From Adineta steineri (lineage: Eukaryota > Rotifera > Eurotatoria > Adinetida > Adinetidae), in NCBI GenBank assembly GCA_905250115.1, contig CAJNOI010000062.1, positions 449,024-513,023 on the forward strand: a stretch of 64,000 bases of DNA. The letters run 5' to 3'. How positions within the stretch are numbered: the stretch's first letter is position 1; each line of letters opens with the position of its first letter. Made by a program: the position numbers and the translations under genes. This document shows, in pieces, positions 1 to 12,000 of this stretch. The notes beneath the pieces are model-generated. The model had not been told where the DNA came from, ran no database searches, and saw only the letters and a list, made by a program, of their open reading frames with translations.

Positions 1-3000
1 AACACTTGTTTCAATAGATGATGATATTATTGCTGCATTAGATGAACATCAAACACAATTACAAACATTACTTTCATCAAAATTTATATCACATTTTATT
101 GATAATGTTATTACATGGAAAAGTAAAATGTCTACAGCGGATATGGTTTTACAATTATTAACAGATGTACAACGTAATTGGTCAAATTTAGAAGCAATTT
201 TCATTGGTACTGATGATATTAGAATACAATTACCACAAGAAACAACAGCATTCGATAGAATTGATAAAGAATTTAAAGTTAGTTTAATATCAACTTTGAT
301 CTCATTCAAATACCTATCTATGAACTATATTTATAGATAATATCAGAAGAAAATGAAGCTGATTTAAATTTTATTCGTTGTACTAATCGTTCTGGTTTAT
401 ATGAACAATTGGAGAAAATGAAAGATAATTTACAATTATGTCAAAAAGCATTGGAAGATTATTTAGGTTTGTTTCTATAATATTTTATTTATTATTTTAA
501 TTTTTGTTTTTAAATAGAAATTAAACGACTTGCATTTCCAAGGTAAATTGGAAATTCTTATAAATTGATATATATTATTCATTTCAGATTTTTCTTTGTA
601 TCTGGTTCGGAATTACTTGAGTTTTTATCAAATGGAAATGAACCTGAAAAAGTTATGCGATTATTAAAGAAAGTATTTGATAGTTTAAATAAATTAGATT
701 TATATGATGATTCAAACGGAAATAAACTTAAAATGGCTTATGCTAGTAAATTTTTGTTAATATTATTACATTAGTTGTGCCAAAATAATTTCAGTGTATT
801 CGGATGATGGTGAACGAGTGAAATTTTTTACTGATTGTAATCTTGAAGGTGCTGTGGAAATTTGGTTATCACGTTTATTAGATTTTCATTGTGAAACAAT
901 CAGAAATTGGTTAAGAGTTGCTGTTACTGCATACGAAGTATGTTATGTAATTATGAGAAATTGTAAAAGTTCGTATTCACAAAAAAATGGGTCCTGATAC
1001 CTACACCCTCATAACGAATAAAAATGCTTTATTCTCTTTCTCGTAGAGAAGAGTCCAGTAAACATAAATTGTCTGATTGCTTTCTTGTTCGTCCGCGAGG
1101 TCAAAAATACATTCAAAGCCGATTTTTCACGGTTTTTTCAGTAAATGTGAAAAAGATTCATTTCTACGAGAAAGAGCTAAGCGAGTCTTCGGACGAGCGT
1201 TACTTGCCTAATAATACAATTTCATATAGGATAAATCTCGTGAAGAATGGATATTTGATTATCCAGCTCAAGTTATTCTTACTGCAAGTCAAATATGGTT
1301 AGTAGTTAAAATTAGTTTCATGAATTGTTTTTTTTTTGAAAAAATAATATTTAGGTGGACAACAGATGTCAATGGAACGTTTACTCGTATTGAAGAAGGT
1401 TTTTCAAATGCATTACGTGAATATAATAAAAAACAAATATCGCAATTGAATACACTTATTAATTTATTATTGAGTTATTTAAATGATCAAGATCGTGAAA
1501 AAATAACTACACTTTGTCTAATTGATCTTCATGCACGTGATGTTGTTTCAAAAATGCTTAATCTTAAAGTAAAATTATAGAAAAATAATTCACTTAGAGC
1601 AAAAATATTTATTTAGATTGAAAATAGTAATGATTTTACTTGGCAGTCACAATTAAGACATAAATGGGATTCAAAAGATAATAATTGTTATGCAAATATA
1701 TGTGATGCTAGATTTAAATATCAATATGAGTGAATTGAGATTTTTCAATGGAAATATTAGTCTACAATATATTATAATATTTAGATATTTAGGTAATAAA
1801 AGTCGATTGGTTATTACACCATTAACCGATAGGTAATATAATATTTAGAAACTGTTTAATTCATGTACATGATTCAACAGAATTATTGAAAAAATAATAT
1901 TACGTGAAATAAATGACTCGGTTCGAATCCGTCCTATTGCATTCTTTTACTTTTTTTTCTATTGATAAAATCATTCTTTTTTTATTTCGAATACACTTCG
2001 AAAGAAACAAAATAAGATAACAATCAATCATTCCTGTCGTCAGCATGGCCGAGTGGTCTAAGGCGCCAGACTCAAGCGTAATGCTTCCTCAGTGAGGTCG
2101 AGTGTTCTGGTCAGCGTATGCTGGCGTGGGTTCGACTCCCACTGCTGACATCTTTTTTTTTTAATGTTCATTTCATTTAATAAATCTTATTTTGTATCTA
2201 TAGATGCTATATAACATTAACACAATCATTACATTTATTTGTTGGTGGAGCTCCTGCTGGTTTGTAGAATAATTCACAATAAAACTTATTTATAATATAT
2301 TTTTGTTTTATTTTAGGTCCAGCTGGAACTGGTAAAACTGAAACAACAAAAGGTTAAAACAATCATTGTTTAATCAGAATAATTGAAATAAAAAGTTAAT
2401 TTCCGATTAGATCTTGGTCGTTCATTAGGTGTATGTGTATTTGTTACAAATTGTTCGGAGCAAATTGATTATAAATCTATTGGTAATACTTTTAAAGGAT
2501 TAGCAATGAGGTATAAATACATTCTATTATAATATTTTTCGTAACAATTAAATATTTATTCTAGTGGTTGTTGGGGATGTTTTGATGAGTAAAATTCTAT
2601 AGTTTATTTTTCTTCATATTTAATTTTGTTTACTAAATTAGATTCAATCGAATATCAATTGCAGTTTTATCTGTCGTTGCTGTTCAAGTGAAACTTATAT
2701 TTGTAAGAAATATATATACATATCATTGATTAATTTCTTATTTTTTATCTAAAGGATGCATTAAGAGCTAAACGTAAAATATTTAATTTTATGAATACGG
2801 AAATTAAACTTCATCCGTCTGTTGGAATATTTATTACAATGAATCCTGGCTATGCTGGTCGAACTGAACTACCCGAAAATTTAAAAGCTTTATTTCGGTA
2901 AAAATTTAAATAATATAAAAATTTTTTTCTTTTGGAATTTAATAATTAGACCATGTGCAATGGTTGTACCAGATTTTGAATTAATTGGTTTGTTTTATAA

Positions 3001-6000
3001 AAATATATTTGTTAATAAAAATTCTCTTTTTATATAGCTGAATTAAATCTTGTATCGGCTGGATTTACCGATGCACGTTTATTAAGTCGAAAATTTGTTA
3101 CATTATATACATTATGTCGAGATTTATTATCAAAACAAGTTTGTCTATTATAAAATAATAATTCTATTTTAAGAAAACATAAATTACTTAAAGGAACATT
3201 ATGATTGGGGGTTACGTGCAATTAAATCAGTACTGGTTGTAGCTGGAACATTAAGACGCGCTGATCCAGAAATGAGTGAAGATAAAGTACTGATGAGAGC
3301 ATTACGAGATTTTAATATACCAAAAATAACTGTCGAAGATATGCCTGTTTTTCTTAATCTTATTGGTGATTTATTTCCAGCATTGGATGTTGAAAGAAAA
3401 AGGTATAAAATATTTCATCACTTATTAAGTTAATAATCTTGACAATAATTAATTTAAATAAGAAATCAAGATTTTGAAAATAATGTTCGAGAAGCTGCTA
3501 TTGATCTTCGTTTACAAGCTGAAGAAGCAAGTCCAACAGCACAAAATAATTTTGTACTTAAGATAATTCAATTAAAAGAAATATTTGATGTACGACATTC
3601 AGTATTTATCATTGGAAATGCTGGCACAGGTATTATAAAAATGACGATTTTGTTCAGATAATGATGATGAAGTTTTATTTTAAGGTAAAACACAAATTTG
3701 GAAAACATTATTCAAAACTTATCAAAATATGAAACGTCGACCACATGCTATTGATCGTAAAATGATGATAATACTTGAGAAGAAGGAAAAAAGACCTGCT
3801 TTATTTTTTTTAGTGGATCCTAAAGCTGTCACTAATGATGAATTATTTGGTTATATGCATCGTCAAACACGTGAATGGAAAGATGGATTATTTTCAAATA
3901 TAATGCGAGATTTAGCTAATATGACATCGGATTGTAAATATTTTTTTTCCTCAATAGAATAAATATTCTCTTTTTTTCAAAGCTCCTAAATGGATTGTAC
4001 TTGATGGTGATATTGATCCAATGTGGATTGAATCATTAAATACAGTTATGGATGATAATAAAGTACTTACATTAGCTAGTAATGAACGTATTCCATTGAA
4101 TGAAACAATGCGTTTATTATTTGAAATAAGTCATTTAAAAACAGCTACACCAGCAACAGTTTCACGTGCTGGAATTTTATATGTATCAACAAATGATATT
4201 GGTTATTCACCTGTTTATGTTAGTTGGGTTGAAAAACGTGAATCAAATAGTGAAAAAAATCATCTATTATTATTATTTGATAAATATATTCCACGTTGTC
4301 TTGAATTACTTAAAAGTGGACGTGTAAGAACAATTACGCCATTAGTAGATGTCTGTCATATACAAATGTTATGCAATATACTTGGTTAGTTGATATTGAT
4401 TTTGAGGGTGGGTGTGGGTATTACATTAACCTTAATCTGATACCCACCCACACCCACACCCAAGATTCTATTCGTATCTAAGTATCTGTCCAGATCTGAT
4501 GAAGTCATTTTTCATTTAAATTATAGATTGTCTATTAACACCACAAAATGTGCCTCCTGATTGTCCAAAAGAATGGTGGGAATTATATTTTGTATGGGCA
4601 ACTATATGGGCTATTGGTGGTTCACTTTTTCAAGATCAAATGATTGATTATCGAATTGAATTTTCTAAATGGTTTATTCATGAATTTAAAACGATTAAAT
4701 TTCCTCCTCATGGTACTGTTTTCGATTATTCAATTGAACCTCAATCAAAACGATTTGAACCATGGTCTAAACAGCTTGATGAAATTAATTTTAATCCTGA
4801 ATTACCTGTTCAAGTAGCATTTTTTAACTTGTCTTTTATTAATAATATTTTCTTCTTCAGTCACAATTGATTCCTACAAGTGAAACTGTTCGTTTATCAT
4901 TTTGGCTTGATGCACTTGTCAAAAAAGGTGTTTCAGTAATGTTTGTTGGTTCAGCTGGTACTGGTAAAAGTGTTATTATTACAAATCGTGTAGAAAAATA
5001 TAATTTACAAAATTTTATGATTTCAACAATTCCATTGAACTGTATAATTTCAAAAATTCAACTATGTTTTATTAAACTATGACATATTTTTAGATTATAC
5101 AACAAGTGAAATGTTACAAAATTCATTAGAGAAACCTTTAGAAAAGAAAGCTGGTCGAACATATGGAGCACCAGAAAATCGACAATTGATTTATTTTATT
5201 GGTAAATTTTCTTGATCTGACGAGGAACACTATTTAGGTGGTACACTGCGATTCCAATCATTCATATGCCATTTGATAGACTATAGTGAGGTAGTGAACG
5301 GCCAAAAATATTATCGGCCACCAACTCTTTCTTGAGATGCTATAGTCATTTTATTGAAATTTTAGCCTATGACATGGTAGCTAGCACAAAGTTGAATGTC
5401 GATATTTCGATCGGAAATTTTGTCCATAGGTAGGTCTAGCTATAAATAGACTATCCTAAAAAATTCAGCTCAAAAGAATATTCTCTTCGTGAGATATTGC
5501 ATTCTCAAAAAAACCATAACATTCTACAGTCTTTCCTCAACATAAGACTAATTTTGTAAGTATCATATCTCACGAAGAGAATATTCTTTTGAGCTGAATT
5601 TTTTAGGATAGTCTATTTATAGCTAGACCTACCTATGGACAAAATTTCCGATCGAAATATCGACATTCAACTTTGTGCTAGCTACCATGTCATAGGCTAA
5701 AATTTCAATAAAATGACTATAGCATCTCAAGAAAGAGTTGGTGGCCGATAATATTTTTGGCCGTTCACTACCTCACTATAGTCTATCAAATGGCATATGA
5801 ATGATTGGAATCGCAGTGTACCACCTAAATAGTGTTCCTCGTGAGTTTATAACTTCATTCAATATTTCTATTCTAATAGATGATTTTAATATGCCTGAAC
5901 GTGATAAATATTTTACTGTCCAAGCACATACCATTGTTCGTGAATATCTTGATTATCAACATTGGTATGATCGACAAAAATTAACACTTAAAGAAATTCG

Positions 6001-9000
6001 AAATTGTCAATTTATTATTGCAATGAATCAGAATGCTGGAACATTTTCTATTGATGCTCGTCTTCAACGACATTTTGCAACATTTGCTGTACCTTTTCCA
6101 AATAAAGTTCGAATTAATTTCTAATTGAAAAGAAATTATAAAATACAAAATTCTTATTTAGAATACACTTCATACAATTTATTCTAAAATGCTTGAAACA
6201 AAATTTTTAAATTTCAATAAAATTGATGTTAAAACACAAACAAATTTTCTCAGTCAATTTATTTCTATAGCTATACAATTTCATCAACGTGTATCGAGTA
6301 TATTCTTACCAACAGCTATTAAATTTCATTATCTTTTTAATCTACGTGATTTATCAAATATTATACAAGTAATCGAATATGTTTTTTTTTGTATAAAAAA
6401 TAGATATTTAATTGATTGTATTTTAAGGGGATGTTATTTGCTTCATCAAAAGATATTTTACATCCTAATGATTTAATACGTTTATATATACATGAAGCTG
6501 AAAGAACTTATTCAGATAAACTTATTAATCAAGATGAAATTGATTTATTTAATAAAATTTTACGGGAAACTATACGAAAAAGTTTTGAAGTATTGTTATC
6601 TATAGTATTTGTTTATTATAGAAGAAAATTTACTTTTTCATAGTTTGTAAATGATGAAACATTTGTTCGACCACTTATTTATTCACATTTTTCTGGTGGA
6701 ATCGGTGATGGACAATATACAGCTGTATCATCTATGGATAAATTACAAAAAATAATTGAAGAAGCATTAGTATCATACAATGAAACAAATCCTGCAATGA
6801 ATTTAGTATTATTTCAAGATGCTCTTATACATGTTGCTCGTATTAATCGTATTCTTGAATCACCACGAGGTATGTAACAATTAGAAAATCTACCAATCAA
6901 TAGATATTATTTTTATGTCACACGAAAAATATTTGATCGTTGAATAAAAGTGATTGACTTGAGAGTGGGTGCAGCATAAAGAATGATACCGTCAGTGTTT
7001 GAGATGATAACTCAGTAATATTATGCGCAACGAACAACTACTTTCCAACTAAATACGGAACCGTTCTAATGTTATTTTTTCTATGTTCTGTAACACGCAT
7101 TTGTTCGCAACAGTCGAAGTAACTTGTTAACCATCTTGAGGGTGTGGCAAGGGGGAAACCACGTACTCCGAGTACTTGGGGAGTGCATGGGAGTATACGA
7201 AGATGTGGGTGTGGGGTGGGCAACGGAGAAACCACGTACTCTCAAGTACTCCACTGTACTCTCGTACTCCGGGAGCACGTAGCAGTAGATGGGAGTACGT
7301 GATTTTCCCCTTGGGGTGTGAGTATGCACTCGAAAAGAGTATAAGACCCTCACCCACTCTATACCGCATACGATATTTATTAATGTTCTAAATTTGGGAA
7401 TATTTTCACGTCTATAATCTTCAGATGTCACAATTTTTTTTATTAGGCAATGCATTATTAATCGGAGTTGGCGGTAGTGGAAAACAATCTTTAGCTCGTT
7501 TAGCAGCATTTGTTTCTTCACTTGATATTTTTCAAATAACAATTAAATCAAATTATGGAATGAATGATTTTAAAAATGATTTAAATAATCTTTATCGTCG
7601 TGCTGGTTTAAAAGGTCTTCCATGTGTATTTCTTTTATCTGATAGTCATATTAAAGATGAACATTTTCTTGTTTATATTAATGATTATTTATCATCGGGT
7701 GAAATTTTTGGTTTATTTACTGATGATGAAATTGAAGAAATTCTTAATTCTATACATTCAGAAGCTAAATCTCAAGGATATAATGAATCAAAAGAAACTA
7801 TTTGGAAATATTTTATTGATAAAGTTCGACGAAATCTTAAAATAGTTATGTGTTTTTCACCTGTCGGAAATACATTACGTACACGTGCACGTCGTTTTCC
7901 AGCATTATTTAGTGGAACAATTATTGATTGGTTTCATTCATGGCCAAGAGATGCACTTTATTCCGTTGTTGTTCGTTTTCTTGATAGTTTCAAATCAATA
8001 TCAAATGAATTACGTTATTCTATCGCTAATTTCATGTCTGATACACATATTGATGTTAATCAAACATCAATACAATATTTAATCAATGAACGACGATCTT
8101 ATTATACAACACCAAAAACATTTCTTGAATTTATAAAATTTTTCCAACATATCTATGAAAATAAACAAATGAAAATTGAACTTGAAATTGTTCGTCTTCT
8201 ATCTGGATTAGAAAAACTTAAATCAATATCTGCACAAACAGCTATTTTACAAGAAGACTTAAAGATTACAACCGAGGAAGTTAATACAAAGGCGGAAAAA
8301 GCGGATATTGCATTGAAAATAGTTACTGCAGAAGCAGAAAAAGTTGCTAAAGAAAAAGTTTGTTTTTAAAAATTGAATTAAACAATATCTGATTCTAAAA
8401 AATTTAGTCATTTGCTGACGATGAACGTCGAAAAATTGAAACAAAAAAAGCAGCTGTTGAAAAAGTACAAGCTGCTTGTGCAATAGAATTGTATATATAC
8501 ATTTAAACGAAATTTCGTATATATATGCTTAAATATAGAGCTAAAGCAGAACCTGTTCTTGAAGCAGCAAGATTAGCACTTGAGAATATTGAAAAAGGAC
8601 AATTAACTGAATTGAAATCATTTGCATCACCACCCGAAACAGTTAAATTTGTTATGAATATGGTTGGTAAGTTAATATGAAATACTATTTTCAAATTATT
8701 GAAATTTACTTCTTTAGTTGTACTTTTCAAATGGGTTGATGAAGGCCGTATTATTCCTGAAAGTCAACGAACATGGACGGAAGCAAAAAATACAATTGGA
8801 CCCGTTGAAAAATTTCTACAACGTTTAAAAAGTTTTCAAGTCGCTAAAGTATTGTCTCTTACTTTATCTATCGGATGATATATATATTTTATTTTAGGTT
8901 ACTCCACAAGTTCGAGCTATTATTGATAAATTGAATACAACATTGATGAAAATAAGTAAAACAGATAGTATTGAAAGTTTGATTCAACAAATAGCAGTTA

Positions 9001-12000
9001 AATCAGCAGCAGCTGGTGGAATTTATACATGGCTTGATAGTAAAAAAATCAAATTTTATTCTTTCTACTATTGAAATCTTGTACTAATTAGATACATTGA
9101 AATTTCATACAGTTTATTTGGAAGTTAAACCGAAACAAGTAGCTTTAGATGTTGCTAATGAAGAATTAAATCGAGCACAACAAGCTTTTTCAAAAATTCT
9201 CAATCGTGTACAAATACTTGAAGATTGTCTTACAGAAGAAAATCTTAAAATGCAACGTGCACTTGCTGAAAAAGATGATGCTGTTAGAACAAAAGAAAGA
9301 TTAGCACGACAAATTGATTTAGCTGAACGTCTTGTTGATGGTCTTGCATCAAGTCGAATTATTTGGACAAAACGTGTTGAAACATTTAATCATGATCTGG
9401 AAACTTTAATTGGTGATGTTCTATTAGCATCAACATTTATTTCATATGCGGGATATTTTTCGCGAATTTATCGAAATAATCTTGTGGAAAAATGGAGATC
9501 AACTATTACTGCTACTAAAGTAATTCTATACATTATTACTCGAATTATGTCAAACTCTTTAATAATATGATTAGGGAGTCATACCAATGAGAGCTAATCT
9601 ACAACCATTATCAATTATGATCGATGATGCTGATATTGCAGAATGGTAAATCATATGGTAGTATACTTCGCCAAAAATAGATCATATTCTATTTCAATAG
9701 GATGAATCAAGGACTTCCAGCTGATCAAACATCTTATGAAAATGCTGCTATTTTAACTTATTGTTTACGATGGCCATTAATGGTTGATCCTCAAGGACAA
9801 GGACTTCGTTGGATTAAAAATTGTTTTACAGATAAATTAATTATACTTCGTTATAATAGTAAAGGTTATCTTGATCGTGTTGAAGCATGTGTACGTCGAG
9901 GTGATATTCTTTTACTTGAATGTATTGAAGAAAATATTGATTCAATATTGGAACCTATAATTAGTCGAAATTTAATACGTAAAGGACAAGCTGTTAAATT
10001 TGGTGATAAAGAAATTGATTATCATCCTAATTTTCGTTTAATAATGCAAACACGTTTAGCAAATCCACATTTTCAACCTGAAATACAAGCACAAACAACA
10101 TTAATTAATTTTAGTACGACACGAGATGGTCTTGAAGCACAATTATTAGCTGAAATTGTTGCCGTTGAAAGACCGGATTTAGAAAAGAGTAAATTTGAAG
10201 TAACAAAACAACAAAATGAATATAAAATCAATTTAAAAAAATTAGAAGATTCATTATTAGCTCGTTTAGCAACTGCTGAAGGAAATTTTATACAAAATGT
10301 TGAACTTGTTGTTACACTTGAACGTACTGTTAATACTGCACTTGAAATTGAACAAAAAAAAGTCGAAGCAGAAAAATTTAGTCAACAAATTGATCGAACA
10401 CGAGAATTATATCGACCAACAGCTATACGTGCATGTATCATATATTTTATTATGAATGATTTATCAAAAATTCATCTCATGTATCAATTTTCTCTCAAAG
10501 CATTTCGTGCAGTTTTTCTTAAAGCTATTGATCGTGCAGAACAAAATGAAGAATTACGTATACGAATTGATAATCTTATTGATGCCATTACATTTGCTTC
10601 ATATTCTTATATTAATCGTGGTCTTTTTGAAGAACATAAACTAATTTTTACTATGCAATTATTATTACAGGTTAATAATAGAATACTGTAAAGTACTTAC
10701 TAACAAAACGAGTCCTTGGTATGCTAGTGCAGTTTGCCAGAATTTCGCATCTTGAGGGTTGGGTGTGGGTGTGAGCGTAGGTGTGGGTGTGCACATTATC
10801 TTTATACCACACCCACCCACACCCTCCACACGAGCAACTGTCCTAAATCCGAGACTCTTTACTTTGATCAATAGAAGTCTCTGTTTTATTTATTATAATA
10901 GATTTTAATGGAAAAAGGTGAAATTGATATGATTGAACTTGATTTATTATTACGTAATCCACAAGAAACACATGCAGGAAGTCCTGTGGAATTTCTTAAT
11001 AAAAAAGCTTGGGGTAGTATCAAAGCATTATCATTAGTATCAAGTTTTCATGGTCTTGATCGTGAAATTGAAACTTCAAGTAAACGATGGAAAAAATATG
11101 TTGAAAGTGAAGCACCAGAATTAGAAAAACCTCCAGTAAATATATTCAAAATAAGCATTATTTCCTTTTTAAAATACTTTCTTATTAGGGTGAATGGAAA
11201 AGTAAATCAACCATGCAACAATTATGTATTCTTCATGCTGTTCGACCTGATCGAATGCTTTATGCATTAAAGTAAAATATTCATTTTTTATTTACTAACC
11301 GATCGTAATCTATTTTCTAAAGATTATTTGTTGGCGAAAAACTTGGTAAAAAATATATTGAAAGTCGATCATCAGATTTTGCACATATTTATGATGAATC
11401 AACCAAATCGATTCCTATTTTTTTTATTCTTTCACCTGGTGTTGATCCATTAAAAGAAGTGGAAACATTAGGCAAAAAATTCGGTTATACATTACAAGCT
11501 GGAAAATTTCATAATATATCATTAGGACAAGGACAAGAAATAATTGCTGAAAATGCTTTAGAAATCTCAGCTAAAGAAGGTCATTGGATTGTTTTACAAA
11601 ATATACATTTAGTACGACATTGGTTACCAATATTAGAAAGAAAATTAGAACGAATATTAGAAAATGCTCAAGAAAATTTTCGTCTTTTTATGTCTGCTGA
11701 ACCAAGTGCAGATATGAATACACATGTAATTCCACAAGGAATATTAGAAAATTCTATTAAAATTACAAATGAATCACATACAGGAATGTTAGCTAATCTT
11801 CATAAAGCATTGGACAATTTCGATCAAGAAGTTTTAGATTCCTGTAGTAAAGATACTCAATTTAAAGTTATTCTTTTTGCTCTATGTTATTTTCATGCTG
11901 TTGTATCGCAACGAACAAAATTTGGGCCTATTGGTTGGAATAGGTAAAAAGAAGAAGGAATTTTTAATTCTTAAAAAACTAAAATCTCTCTATTCATTAG

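Noticed and set aside
1024-1302. 92-codon open frame on the plus strand
   Set aside because: It spans a dynein intron and the following exon in a wrong frame; the true exon there reads [19 protein letters not shown].
1905-1950. Second tRNA gene upstream of tRNA-Leu
   Set aside because: Only a B-box core is present; no A box, anticodon arm or paired acceptor strands.
7081-7542. 153-codon open frame on the minus strand
   Set aside because: It runs through the foldback repeat arms and antisense to the AAA4 exon; the peptide reflects repeat sequence, not a protein family.
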